64,000 nt of DNA from Nannobrachium achirus (GCA_963921795.1 OY997641.1:27378035-27442034), one strand, 5' to 3'; counted from the first letter of the stretch, positions 10,211 through 21,844 are shown. Translations and numbers: made by a program. Notes: generated by a model not told the origin, from the letters alone.

Positions 10211-11734
10211 CAGTAGAGCATGCACACTAGTGTTTGAGGCAAGGGGCAAGTTTTGTTCGCTGGAAATGAAGCTGCTTCTGGGATCTCAAAAGAAGCTGCT
10301 GTTCCAATTAATGGCCTAGCTGCAGATGTCGCTATTTCACCTTTTTTTTTTTATATATAATTTTTATCCCACGATTTTGTAAACCATTTTTTCACCCAGT
10401 GCCAATTACCTAACCTGTAATCCTGGTTTCTGCTCTCCCTCTGCCGCGCCTGCATAGCCGCGGGAACTAATTTGAGGCAGGAGGGGCTGTCGATCGTGTC
10501 GCGCGCGTGCAGTGACACGATCCCCGCAATAATAATTGCGGTATAATTGCGGTTATTTGCGGATTTTAATTGTGTTTTATAACCTTTTTTGCATGTTTTA
10601 TTCGGGTTTCCGCGGTTTATTTTTTAGCTAAATGTAACACAATTGGGAACTGCACACTAAACTTTCCCTTTGCCTCTCCAAACGGGCTGTGGACAGTGCG
10701 GAGACATATAAAAAATGCGCACACAGTGGCCATATGCCACTGATCTGATTGCAGCCAGCAGGATATTATTAGATGCTATATTGTCCGCCGCATCGGTCCA
10801 GACCCCAGTGTTAGGAAACAGCTGGTCAACTTCTGGTACACCATAGCCATTAGCCACTAGCTAGCCCAAACATTAGCCTAGCCAGGCAGCACAGCAGCAT
10901 AACATAGCATTCATCATTACAAGTCTTTAGCCACGACTCACCAGTGAGGACGCCAGGGCTAGCAGAGGGCGATGTGTAATGCCTTCATAGCCTAGGTTGT
11001 GTTGTCTTGGTGTTCTGTATATTCCTTTTATGCCCGTATTGTTATAATTCACCCGAGTCCATGACGCATATGTTACGCACGGAGAGACAGACGCTTAGAC
11101 AAGTTAAAAGGGAAGTCCTTTGAAAGCCATTTCCTGTCTAAACAGTGCCCAGAAGCACATTTCAAAACAAGAGCCTTTCTTTTTTTTTTTGTCTATACAA
11201 TCGATCATTCAACACATGTTTATTTTGAAATTGTACTGGAAATAGAAGTAGCCAATAGCTCCTACTTCACGCCACTGATGTCAGAGCCTCTACTTGCCGA
11301 TCGGCAATATTTTTCCCCCAACCCCCCTTTAGGGGGTGCGGTGGGGGGTGCGGTGGGACGTGGGGGAGGGGGTGCGGCCGCACCCCCAGCACCCCTACTT
11401 CCCTCGGCACTGCGCGCCTGGGGACTATTTCACCTTTTACTGGTACCAAAAAACATTCCCCTCAATTTAAGTCTATGAGTATTTGGCGAACTTTACACTT
11501 CATTTTCTTATCTTAACCTTTTCAGTTTGAGGCCATAGAGGCATGCACATTAATAGTGTCCATTATGTGCTAAGCTTGCAGTATACCCGATTTGGACACT
11601 AGTTCGTTCTTGCTTCGAAAAGTTTCGGTGAGCGACGCTGTTATACGGCGAAGTACCATAGGCTAAAAACTGGGCTTAGTGATCGGCGTTGGGCTGGATG
11701 TCCAAAACCTTTCCTTTTCTATTATTATTGCGAA
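10211..11734. other. No recognised gene
   Basis: Mixed AT-rich and CpG-bearing sequence. It includes repeated TTGCGGT/TTTGCGG motifs near 10540-10565 and a GGGGGTGCGGTGGGG-rich stretch at 11330-11400. The short open frames lack recognisable domains. Confidence 0.4.
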
Positions 11735-12356
11735 GATGATATGTTGTTAGTCAGCTGTGATACCTCCAATACGCACATCAATAATGATATGTTGTTAGTT
11801 AGCTGTGATACCTCCAATATGCACATCGATAATATGTTGTTAGTTAGCTGTGATAACTCCAATACACACATCAATAATGATATGTTGTTAGTTAGCTGTG
11901 ATACCTCCAATACGCACATCAATAATGATATGTTGTTAGTTAGCTGTGATACCTCCAATATGCACATCAATAATGATATGTTGTTAGTTAGCTGTGATAA
12001 CTCCAATACGCACATCAATAATGATATGTTGTTAGTTAGCTGTGATAACTCCAATATGCACATCAATAATGATATGTTGTTAGTTAGCTGTGATAACTCC
12101 AATACGCACATCAATAATGATATGTTGTTAGTTAGCTGTGATACCTCCAATATGCACATCAATAATGATATGTTGTTAGTTAGCTGTGATACCTCCAATA
12201 CCATAATGATATGTTGTTAGTTAGCTGTGATACCTCAAATACCCACATCAATAATGATATGTTGTTAGTTAGCTGTGATACCTCCAATACTCACATCAAT
12301 AATGATATGTTGTTAGTTAGCTGCATGTGATACCACCAATAACCACATCAATAATG
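11735..12356. repeat. 48-bp minisatellite, about 13 copies
   Basis: The unit is GATATGTTGTTAGTTAGCTG plus TGATACCTCCAATACGCACATCAATAAT. Copies alternate at a few sites (ATACC/ATAAC, ACGCAC/ATGCAC), and two are shortened. Because 48 is a multiple of three and the unit has no stop in one frame of each strand, it gives 16-residue repeat peptides on both strands. I treat these as non-coding. Confidence 0.93.
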
Positions 12357-12469
12357 TGACTTCCCTGCAAGCCTAGCTCTGCATGTTAGACTTCCAGATA
12401 GCTTCCTCTCATGCCTGTCGAGTCAGAGCACGTGCACAGTGTCTCGGGGAGGCAGCGATAATTTATTTG

Positions 12470-13116
<647 letters not shown>

Positions 13117-13349
13117 ATGAATAGCAGGTGTCACCCCAGCCCACCCTACACCACCACAGATGTGCAGATTGCACAGCGCTGATTAAGCGTCCCTCCTCCT
13201 CTGACACACCAGACATGATTCATGTCTCCTGGACATGACATGAAGAAACGTTCCCAGCTCCCTGCAGCTACAGGGGCGAGACGGGGACTCAGTCTGATGG
13301 AAGAAGGGCTCATACTTAAGTAAAAGTATCAATACCTTGCTGTCTCTCC

Positions 13350-14343
13350 CAGTGTTGGGCAGTAACTAGTTACTAGTAATATGACGATTAGTGTAGTGTA
13401 AGCCAGGGATTACGGCCCGTTTTTACCATCTGTTTGCCTGTGTCCATTTATGCTATATATGGAGATCTCTGCAGACACAGTGCCGGTTCCGGAATGCCCT
13501 GATGTCAGACATCAGCTCCGCATACGGAGAAAACGAACCTTCCGCGCCTGTTCCGGAGAATCGCGTATCGGGTCGGGTCGAGGCTGGGCACTGCAGTACC
13601 TGCTGCGGCGGGGAACGCGCATGCCGAATCTGAAGCCGGTGGGATGAACGGTTCTCGAGATACGCGGATTACATACATACACGCAGGCACGCACGCAGCC
13701 ACGCACGTAGAGACTTCTCGCATTTATTGTAAGATGACGATTAGTGTAGGGTAAGCCAGGGATTACGCTGCCAAAATAGTATAATATTAGACCATATTAC
13801 GTTGTAAAAAAAAAATAGAATATATTACATACCAGTAAGACACCTAAGGGTGAAAAGCAACCTCGCCCTAAAGGGTGAGGTTGCGCAATATGGGCTTAAT
13901 ATTGATGGCATAAAGGGGATTCTATTGTATGGGGATTCCCAGATATGGGCATAAAAGGGATTCTGTTAGTGTGGTTGCCCTAACAGGGCATCATCTGGGA
14001 ATCAGATGTAGAGGTCAGCTCCATATAAGGAGATCTAGGTGATGATCCAGTCGTTTCCATGCATGGATATCCAGAGTTTGATCTTTGATGAGGTGATGCC
14101 ACAATGTCAACAAACAGGTCAGCAGCTATAGACATTGAGGCGTTAATCAAGTACGGACAAGATGTGGCGGTTTTCATAGTCAACTGCGACCTACGGTCGC
14201 AACAATTACTTAAAACTTTTTTTTTCATCTGTAATATATTACTCCTGATTCCAAGTAATAAGTAATATAATATTATAACTTTTTTAAGTAGTAATATGTA
14301 ATAAGTAACATATTACTCTCCTGAGTAATATTGCCAAACACTG
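13350..14343. mobile_element. hAT-like element, 994 bp (CAGTGTTGGGCAGTAACTAG)
   Basis: Left end CAGTGTTGGGCAGTAACTAG and right end GTAATATTGCCAAACACTG are inverted. Both arms are rich in GTAATA/TATTAC motifs. The flanks GTCTCTCC (13342-13349) and TTCTCTCG (14344-14351) agree at six of eight bases. A minus-strand open frame at 13980-14228 may be transposon-derived, but I do not recognise it. The element carries the insertion at 13381-13767. Confidence 0.75.
13381..13767. mobile_element. Insertion flanked by 34-bp direct repeats
   Basis: ATGACGATTAGTGTAG(T/G)GTAAGCCAGGGATTACG occurs at 13381-13414 and 13734-13767 with one difference. The 319 bases between are G+C-rich and unlike the host element, ending in ACGCAGGCACGCACGCAGCC-type repeats. 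Long target duplications are typical of non-LTR retroposons, so a 5'-truncated LINE is plausible, but I do not recognise the family. A tandem duplication is the alternative. Confidence 0.5.
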
Positions 14344-14520
14344 TTCTCTCGATATTAAAACTTTTTGCTTTTTTATTTTCTCGTAAATTAACGCCCTACT
14401 TGATCACACTACAGCGTCTCGCAAAAGCATCCAAATTAGCAGATCCACAAGCTCAAAACATGGCGCGGCAAATCCTGAAAAGGACATACAATATGAGGTT
14501 TCTACCCGACAGAGACGGAA
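14344..14520 (+). mobile_element. Fragment of the CGTCGTTGTCGGG MITE family
   Basis: The right end GAGGTTTCTACCCGACAGAG at about 14495-14515 and the inner GCCCTACTTGATCACACTAC stretch match copies at 19131 and 44139. Half of the shared palindrome (TTAGCAGATCCACAAGCTCA) is at 14439-14462. Confidence 0.55.
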
Positions 14521-14553
14521 ACCACAATATATACTGAATATAAAAAGCAATTA

Positions 14554-15200
14554 AAAAGCTTAGTTCAAGTGTGTTCAAGTTCAAGCCTGTATTCAAAAAT
14601 GTACTTGAATAAAAGTACAAAAGTATTGGCATCGGAATGTACTTGAAGAAGCAAAGTAAATGTACAAAATAGTTTTAATTCGTAAAGTATAAACTAGGGC
14701 TTATGTGGTTAATGCATGTTTCTTTCAACAAGTAACAAAATCTGTCATAATTGTATTGGCGTCAATACTACAGTATATTTGCCTCTGAGATATAGTGGAG
14801 TAGAAGTATGAAGTAGCGAGAAATGGAAATAGTCAAGTGAAATGTATCTCAAAATTGTACTTAAAGTTTTAATATGTAACTTTCTTTTAATGAACAAAAT
14901 ATTGTTTCGTCCATTCTGTATGGTTGAGTATGTTATATACAATCTAACTTATACAATTAGGCTGGTAGTCTCCCCGCTCTTCTATTGAGACATTTAGATC
15001 GTGTCAAACGTCATGTCTCACCAAGACACAGGATTTTACCTGATGGTCAAGATTCAATTTATTCCCAGAGCAAGCAGTCTGGCTCTATTAGATCAATGGT
15101 ACACATTTTAGCACTTGTGCAGGAAACCAGGTTCAAATCCAGGGTATAGGACATATAGTCGTGCTTTAAGTACAGTACTATAAAATGTGCTTAGTTACTT
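14554..15200. mobile_element. Broken copy of the CAGTGGTGG hAT MITE
   Basis: Family motifs (ACTTGAATAAAAGTACAAAA, ATAGTGGAGTAGAAGTATGA) lie at 14590-14870, and the right end TGCTTAGTTACTTTACACCAC lies near 15188-15209. The 300 bases between (about 14866-15165) are unrelated and contain a B-box-like GGTTCAAATCC at 15130, so a SINE-like insertion is likely. Confidence 0.5.
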
Positions 15201-16106
15201 TACACCACGGGACAAACTCATACAAGAGGTGTGTTATCTTTTTGAGCAGAAAGCATGCAGGGAGCAGCCTTCAAACAAGCACACTGTGATAGCATGCCTG
15301 ATGCCAAACCTTGCAGAAATATGTTGTGAAGATAGGGATGGCTGGGGGCCTTGTCTCGCTAACCCCTTCCTCTCAGAATGTTTCATCATGGGCTTTATGT
15401 GTAGACCAAGCTATGGCCTGCTGAAATCTAGGCCTTATCTAATGTATGTGACAATGGACCAGGGAAACCAGTTGAACCAGACAGGAAAAAAGAAAAAAAA
15501 AAGACTAAGAGGCCCACCCTGTGAGGAAAGGTCACACAGTCTCCCAAATAATTAGTGTTCTTCCTCCTCCTGAACTGAAGACTTGGTTATTGTTATCCAA
15601 GAAATGTGTATAACCTTGGATTGATTTATTGCTGCAGAAAGAAAAATGTTTTCCTGTGAAATTGGTGTCTTCCTGTAGGGACCCACACTGCACGATGAAT
15701 TAACCACTTTTTTAACAAATTGTTTTTGAAACCCTGCCTTAGAGCACGTCTTCATCTAGATATCAGATAATAGGACTAGCCTGTGTTCACACCTGATAAC
15801 TGAGCTGCAATGTTAACCCCTTTAACCCTGACCTTGCTATGTTGGCCTTGTCATTATAAGAGGACATTTTCCAAAGACTTTTTATGCTCTATGCACAGCA
15901 GCCATATTGGAAATAAATTGGCCCTTTTCCTTCATAGGTGTTACCAATGATACTAATGAAGGCTCTGTCTGTTCCATTCTGGTCAAACAGAGTCAGGGTG
16001 CATGTTGGCTCACTGGAAAGCCTCTGCTACACCAGTGGGTCTTTGTGTGGTCCATGCCCTCATGGTTCCAAATGGCCCCCTTATATGGGTGTGCAAGTAC
16101 AGCAGC
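15201..16106. other. No recognised feature
   Basis: An open frame at 15187-15555 (122 codons) has no recognisable domain and ends in a lysine run. Nothing else stands out. Confidence 0.4.
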
Positions 16107-16373
16107 TAAATGGTGCATTTATATAGCACTTTTATCCAAGGCGCTTTACATAGATCGTGCAGTACATTCACCCATTCACACACACATACACAGGTGGCGG
16201 AGGAAACCATGCAAGGCACCAACCTACTCACCGGGACTAGGGGTTCAGAGTCTTGCTCAAGGACTCTTGGACAAATAACTCAGGGGGAGCCCGGATTCGA
16301 ACTGGGAGCCCTTCGGGAACCCTTCATGCTCTAATAACGGTTTCTCTACCCTTGAGTTAAGCCGCCCCCATAG
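16107..16373 (-). mobile_element. tRNA-derived fish SINE, near full length
   Basis: On the minus strand it begins GGGGCGGCTTAACTCAAGGG (tRNA-like head). It has a good B box, GTTCGAATCC, near 16296. It then continues through GTCCTTGAGCAAGACTCTGA and a GGGTGAATGTACTGCACG stretch to the tail AGTGCTATATAAATGCACCA. The same body is at 7305 and 42158. Confidence 0.75.
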
Positions 16374-16576
16374 CTATATGAGAGTTATGGGGGTCCTTGA
16401 AACTAACTACTCTATTTCTTTCCAGTATGGCTGCTGTACGTAGAGCCTGTTTCCACCCAGTTTTAGCCAATAAATTGAATTTAGATGTCAGCATCTCTGA
16501 TCTTAGGATCACATCTCTGATTGTCTATATTATGACTAGAGACTAGTTCCATTAGGCAATCAACAAACTTCATTAG

Positions 16577-16745
16577 GGCTGCTATTATTAAACTAAGAAA
16601 CTATTATTTCCTTAGCGATTATTCTATCAATTACTTGTCCAATTAATCAGGTAAATAAAAAGAGTGTTTTTTTTGGAGTGGAATCAGATCTACAAGCTCA
16701 CAACACATTCCTATGCTATAGTGCTTGGAGATCGACTACTTTCAT
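16577..16745 (+). mobile_element. hAT left-end fragment with decayed palindrome
   Basis: TAGGGCTGCTATTATTAAAC and AGCGATTATTCTATCAATTA resemble the left part of hAT elements beginning TAGGGCTGC. It is followed by a degraded shared palindrome (CAGATCTACAAGCTCACAAC / TTGGAGATCGACTACTTTC) at 16684-16742. Confidence 0.45.
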
Positions 16746-16811
16746 AAAGCTGATGTACAGTATGTATAGGGGTTAAAGATAACTTGAACTTGAAATCTTT
16801 TTAATACATTG

Positions 16812-17287
16812 CAGGCATTGACACTGAGGCTTGCTCGCTTGCTCGCCTGCCCCCGGCGAGTAAATAAAACTTTGGGGCAGGTGGAGTTTGCTTTCAGGTT
16901 GTCCGACCGGGCAAGTGCTTGTTTGAGAGGGGTCCCAACCATCTATAAACGCTACATGAAATATACACAACACCTGACCAGGCCAGAGCGATCTGTCTTC
17001 TGGTCGGTAGAATGTAAAATAAGAGCACTGTTTACTTATAATGTGCTGTTTTCACTGTTGCTATACATTTAATATATACAATAGGTGTGAACCCAGCTAT
17101 TTTGGACAAATATTTAGGTATGACATTTTTTGTATCACAAAAAATAAAGTGTTAAAATAAGTGTTAAATTGAACGGTAATTCAAATGTATCATTTTATAA
17201 TGGACGAGGCATGTATGACCTTTGGGCAAGTAGAACGTGACCTGTACTTGCCCGACAGGCAAGTGCCTCTGAGACTGTCAACCCCTG
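16812..17287. mobile_element. Inverted-repeat element (CAGGCATTGACACTGAGGC)
   Basis: Left CAGGCATTGACACTGAGGCT and right (reverse complement) CAGGGGTTGACAGTCTCAGA match with a small indel, and both arms carry GGGCAAGTGC-like motifs. The 8-bp flanks do not match. It is non-coding. A relative may be present at about 43027-43240. Confidence 0.6.
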
Positions 17288-17323
17288 TAGTGGGAACTTT
17301 TCACCTACAATGACATGCTCAAA

Positions 17324-18659
17324 GAGAGGGCGAGATCATTTAGCGACCTACAACTGGGTTGCAACCTGGTCGGTAGTTTTCACCGACTGGGTCGCTAAAT
17401 CTACCGACTGGGTCGCTAAATCTACCGACTGGGTCGCTAAATATACCGACTGGGTCGCTAAATCTACCGACTGGGTCGCTAAATTTACCGACTGGGTCGC
17501 TAAATCTACCGACTGGGTCGCTAAATTTACAGACTGGGTCGCTAAATCTACCGACTGGGTCGCTAAATTTACCGACTGGGTCGCTAAATCTACCGACTGG
17601 GTCGCTAAATCTACCGACTGGGTCGCTAAATCTACCGACTGGGTCGCTAAATTTACCGACTGGGTCGCTAAATCTACCGACTGGGTCGCTAAATCTACCG
17701 ACTGGGTCGCTAAATCTACCGACAGGGTCGCTTATCCACCGACCAGGCTGCTAACCCTAACCCTAACCCTAACCCTAACCCAAACCCAAACCCTAACCCT
17801 AACCCTAACCCAAACCCTAACCCTAACCCTAACCCAAACCCTAACCCTAACCGTCGGTAGATTTAGCGACCCAGTCGGTAGATTTAGCAACCCAGTCGGT
17901 GATTTAGCGACCCAGTCGGTAGATTTAGCAACCCAGTCGGTGATTTAGCAACCCAGTCGGTAGATTTAGCAACCCAGTCGGTAGATTTAGCAACCCAGTC
18001 AGTGATTTAGCAACCCAGTCGGTAGATTTAGCAACCCAGTCGGTGATTTAGCGTCCCAGTCGGTGATTTAGCGACCCAGTCGCTAGATTTAGCGACCCAG
18101 TCGGTAGATTTAGCGACCCAGTCGGTAGATTTAGCAACCCAGTCGGTGATTTAGCGACCCAGTCGGTAGATTTAGCAACCCAGTCGGTAGATTTAGCAAC
18201 CCAGTCGGTGATTTAGCAACCCAGTCGGTAGATTTAGCAACCCAGTCGGTAGATTTAGCGACCCAGTCGGTGATTTAGCAACCCAGTCGGTAGATTTAGT
18301 GACCTGGTCGGTATTAGCGACCAGTCGGTAGATTTAGCAACCCAGTCGGTGATTTAGCAACCCAGTCGGTAGATTTAGCGACCCAGTCGGTAGATTTAGC
18401 AACCCAGTCGGTAGATTTAGCGACCCAGTCGGTAGATTTAGCAACCCAGTTTGTAGATTTACCGACCCAGTCGGTAGATTTAGCAACCCAGTCGGTGGAT
18501 TTAGCGACCCAGTCGGTAGATTTAGCAACCCAGTCGGTGGATTTAGCGACCCAGTCGGTAGATTTAGCGACCCAGTCGGTAGATTTAGCAACCCAGTCGG
18601 TGAAAACTACCGACCAGGTTGCAACCCAGTTGTAGGTCGCTAAATGATCTCGCTCCTAC
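17324..18659. mobile_element. Foldback-like element with tandem-repeat arms and 8-bp duplication
   Basis: The termini (GCGAGATCATTTAGCGACC at left, mirrored GGTCGCTAAATGATCTCGC at right) form long inverted repeats. Each arm is a tandem array of a 21-bp unit, ACCGACTGGGTCGCTAAATCT. About 17 units occur in forward orientation (17383-17745) and about 36 in reverse (17853-18605), on either side of a telomere-like core. The outer ends continue as AACTGGGTTGCAACC in both arms. The element is bounded by a perfect direct repeat, TGCTCAAA, at 17316-17323 and 18660-18667. The layout resembles Drosophila FB elements. Reading frames through it (TDWVAKS repeats) are artefacts. Confidence 0.82.
17752..17852 (+). 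repeat. Interstitial telomere-like (CCCTAA)n
   Basis: About 16 units of CCCTAA with CCCAAA variants form the exact centre of the foldback element. Confidence 0.9.
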
Positions 18660-18934
18660 TGCTCAAAATAGTCGGATTGATACACTGAATGTAGATGTCA
18701 CCATGTATCGTGTCAGCAGGTGGAGATCCCTGATCGTCTGGCCGCGTGAGAGAGTAGGCTACTGTAGTTCTTGGTAGCGAGGGGAAGCGTACCCCCGCCC
18801 CTACTCTCCCCCTATCAGGAGGACCCAGGGGGTAGCGGGACATATGGGGCGGGGGCTACATGACGCATGCGTCGCTGTGGTGTGATAGTCTCTGCTCTGG
18901 AAAAGCAAGCAGGAGTAGGTGACTCTGGCTGGGG

Positions 18935-18951
18935 CGGGGGGGGGGGGGGCC
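18935..18951 (+). repeat. Poly-G run
   Basis: GGGGCGGGG then an uninterrupted G run. The rest of 18668-19130 shows no recognised feature apart from a short (GT)n next to the MITE. Confidence 0.8.
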
Positions 18952-19130
18952 TGTCTGTTTGTTTTTGGTTCCCTGCTGGAGATAAGAGCAGCTGCTGCAG
19001 TATACATGCAGGGCTGGGCACACGAGTGTCTGCTGGGGATATGTACAGTGTGCTGAGCAAACGGACACCTCCCGCTTTGCTACACAGGACCTAGGAATAA
19101 AGCTCACAGTGGGTGTGTGTGTGTGTGTGT

Positions 19131-19384
19131 CGTCGTTGTCGGGTGACAACCTTGTATGTCCAAAACCGTTCGTTTTGCATTTATCATTTTAAAAATGATT
19201 CAAACTAGTGAAAACAGCCGATCTACAAGCACACAACGCCTGAGGTGCTAGGCGTTGTGTGCTTGTAGATCTGCTGTTTTCACTACTTTTGTGTGACGGC
19301 CTTGTACGATGAAGCAGGGCTTTGAAAGAACATACAAATTTGAAACTTGGAGATAGCCTAAAAGGTTTCCACCTGACAACGACG
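19131..19384. mobile_element. CGTCGTTGTCGGG MITE, complete, with palindromic core
   Basis: The left end CGTCGTTGTCGGGTGACAAC and the right end GGTTTCCACCTGACAACGAC are inverted repeats. The arms contain TGGAGAT and TTATCATTTTAAAAATGATT motifs. The centre, 19207-19284, is a well-preserved shared palindrome with AGTGAAAACAGCCGATCTAC and its mirror. It is 254 bp long. Compare 37215-37394, which lacks the core. Confidence 0.82.
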
Positions 19385-19697
19385 ATATGTGCGTGTGCGT
19401 GCACTTGCCTGTGCGTGTGCGTGTGCGGCGTGCGTGTGTGGGATTTGAGTCTATCTGCCGTGTCGGTGTCTGTGTACGCGTGACAAGGGCCACACATGTT
19501 AATATAGTATTCCGGATGGCCGGTATATTTACAGAACACAAAAGTACATTTAGCTTATTCTGTACCTCAAGAATCAAGAATGAAGGTGTATTTGTTATTT
19601 TTGTTTACACGTACAGGTACGAGGATGTCACATACTCGCATTTTCACTACTTGTGACAAAACAACATAGGCCTTACTCCTGTACACAAGATGTAAAG
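19385..19697. other. No recognised gene
   Basis: A GTGCGTG-rich stretch to 19440, then plain sequence. Confidence 0.4.
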
Positions 19698-20165
19698 CAG
19701 GGGTCTTCAACGTTTTCAGGCCAAGGACCCCTTAGTTGAGAGAGAGATGAAGCAGAGAACCCACAACCTTCTCAGAGATTCCATCGTTCCATTGTTTGAC
19801 AGCACAATCATCAGTGTATTTTGGATTCATGTCAATTTGTGTTTTCAGATATTTAACCACTTGAACCGTCAATACTTAATAAACTTGACCTTTCACTCTG
19901 TACTTAGTCTGGTCTTTCTTCCCCTCTACACCAAACCTCTTTGCCGAAAATAGCCGATCTACAAGCTCACAACGGCTCGCAGCGCGAGGCATTGTGAGCT
20001 TGTAGATCGTCTATTTTTGGCTAAAGTTCTCCGAATATGGAGTATCAAGTGGTTAATATAAAAAAGGAGAAAACAAGTTTCTATCACACAAAGATTTGGA
20101 GGCCCCCCTGTAGTAACTCTGAGGACCCCCTAGGGGTCCCGGAAACCCTTGTTGAAGACCCTTTG
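19698..20165. mobile_element. hAT MITE (CAGGGGTCTTCAACG) with palindromic core
   Basis: Left CAGGGGTCTTCAACGTTTTC and right GTTGAAGACCCTTTG are inverted. The flanks ATGTAAAG (19690-19697) and ATGTGAAG (20166-20173) match at seven of eight bases. A full shared palindrome sits at 19943-20021, framed by GCCGAAAATAGCC and TCTATTTTTGGC. A sister copy with a perfect duplication is at 58814. Confidence 0.85.
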
Positions 20166-20592
20166 ATGTGAAGACAACAAACCTTTGAACCTTGAACCTG
20201 AGCCGCATCTGTGGGCATTGAACAGGTTTCTCCTGATGACAGGGCAGCCGCAGCTAGTCTCTTTAACAAACATCCTCCGCAGGGAACATCTCAGTATCAA
20301 CATTTGCCTACAACTACAAGGCCTCAGTGTATCAGAGCGCTCTGCAGGGCGTTAGTATTAACAGTGTATTTGACAAAGCGCCAGTGGTGTCATTCTCATG
20401 CATGTCGACACCTTCCCGTAATGTGAGATCATGTGTTCCAAATGGGTGGGGTGTGGGAACATCTATTTGAAGCCGCGCTTGTGTCAATATACTCAGTCTT
20501 AATACTTGCTTTGGCTTCCATTGCCTGTCTCTTCACGTGATAAAGACAAGCTTTTTAACCACTTGAATCCTTGCTTGCATGGGGCCAACAAT
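20166..20592. other. No recognised feature
   Basis: Plain sequence without a supported gene or repeat. Confidence 0.4.
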
Positions 20593-21170
20593 CGGCAAAA
20601 TCTACAAGCTCACGTCGTGTCACCAGGGGCGTCACAAGGAGGGTGGGAAGTGGGACTGAGTTACTAGGGCCCAAGGTGGAGGGCCTGGAATTATTTTATA
20701 CGTTAGCTATTGAAAAATAGCAGATATACAGCTGCGCTGCGAGCTTGTAGATCTGCTATTTTTGAAAAGTCGTGAAAATGTATGCAAATCTTTGAATATA
20801 TGTATTTTGTAACTAAGATTTTGCTCCTGTGGGGTCCTGTAGCTAAATATTTTGAGATGGGGGTCCGTGGCCAAATACTTAACATTTCGGGGGTCCTTCA
20901 CATGAAAATGTTTGAGCTACACGGATATAGAAACATAGGTAAAAAAAAAAAAACATAGGTAACACATAGGTAAAAAAAAATGAAATATTCAAAGAAAATG
21001 TTCAAGATTTTTCAGAAATAGCAGATCTACAACCTCGCATATATGAGCTTGCATATCTGCTATTTTTTCAGTAGTTAAAGTACCCAGGACACAGGATTTG
21101 GTGCGGCATCCCTGCGTGTCACGTTGCTACGCCTTGTAAGTTTGTAGACTGGCTATTTCCGGTGAGGATA
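20593..21170. other. Older shared palindrome split by a hAT insertion
   Basis: AAAATCTACAAGCTCACGTC at about 20597-20616 and GTTGCTACGCCTTGTAAGTT...TAGACTGGCTATTTCC at 21123-21163 are the two arms of one palindrome. The element at 20624-21114 lies in its loop. Confidence 0.65.
20624..21114. mobile_element. hAT MITE (CAGGGGCGTCACAAGG) with perfect 8-bp duplication
   Basis: Left CAGGGGCGTCACAAGGAGGG and right GGTGCGGCATCCCTG are inverted at their tips. CGTGTCAC occurs exactly at 20616-20623 and 21115-21122. The element holds two separate shared palindromes (20714-20765 and 21015-21067). Between them is a reversed copy of another family (GGGGGTCCGTGGCCAAATAC ... GGGGGTCCTTCACATGAAAA), so it is composite. 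Sister copies are at 21845 and 58070. Confidence 0.88.
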
Positions 21171-21844
21171 TATAAAACAAGATGGGGGCCTGTATAGAGC
21201 CATTGGATCCGGTCAACTAAATTTAGGGTTTTACGGAAAGTCTGACTATAATGGAGTGTCTTATGCTTATAATTTAATTCAGTAGTTCTGAAACTTTTGT
21301 TATTTCACCCCCATAACTCTGAGCTCTAAGATCTCTAAGATCAGTTGACAGACCGGCAAAGGGTCCATTTATTACTCAAGGAACAAAAGGCAACAAAAAC
21401 AATGCAAAACAACCCAAACCCGGTCATGTTATTCACAGGGGAAAGCAGGACTTCCCACTGGCTTGTCATTGCTCAATGTGCGTGTGTGTTAATGTGAGAC
21501 AGGGTGACCGGGTGAACCGGTGAGTGGAGCCACCACCTGTTTTCTCTTGATGGGGAAACTCTTGGCCCATTTACAATATACATGTCCCGTTGTAGGACAC
21601 TGGTGTCACGTGCTGAAAATAGCCGATCCACAAGCTCACAACCAGTGGTGCTGTCAGACTTTAGCACCACTGGCTCCCTCCCTCCCTCCCTCCCTCTGTG
21701 TCACATTAACTCCCACCCCTCCCCGTTCCCTCTCCCTATCATCATGTTTCCATATCTGTCTCTGTCAGTCTCTCTCTCTCTCTCTGGCTTTCTCTGCTGT
21801 TCCCGTCTCATCACCCAGTCTCTCCCATTAGCGTCTGGTCTACC
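21115..21844. other. Ordinary sequence with half palindrome and TC-rich run
   Basis: One palindrome arm (GAAAATAGCCGATCCACAAG) lies at 21614-21643. It is followed by a small inverted repeat CCAGTGGTGCT/AGCACCACTGG at 21646-21677 and (CTCC)n and (TC)n stretches at 21680-21785. No gene is visible. Confidence 0.5.

Noticed and set aside
11735-12356. 159-codon frames on both strands as a repeat protein
   Set aside because: Both result from one 48-bp tandem unit; alternate copies vary at the same few bases, as in a minisatellite.
15187-15555. 122-codon frame as a gene
   Set aside because: No domain, no splice context that I can support, and it starts in a worn transposon end.
17752-17852. A true chromosome end
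   Set aside because: Unique sequence and other genes' DNA continue on both sides, and the repeats form the centre of an inverted-repeat element.
17310-17948. 212-codon frame of TDWVAKS repeats
   Set aside because: It is the translation of a 21-bp tandem repeat (seven codons) that runs on into telomere-like repeats; no domain and no start context.
17383-18605. CRISPR-like regularly spaced repeats
   Set aside because: The units are contiguous 21-bp tandem copies with no unique spacers, in an animal genome.
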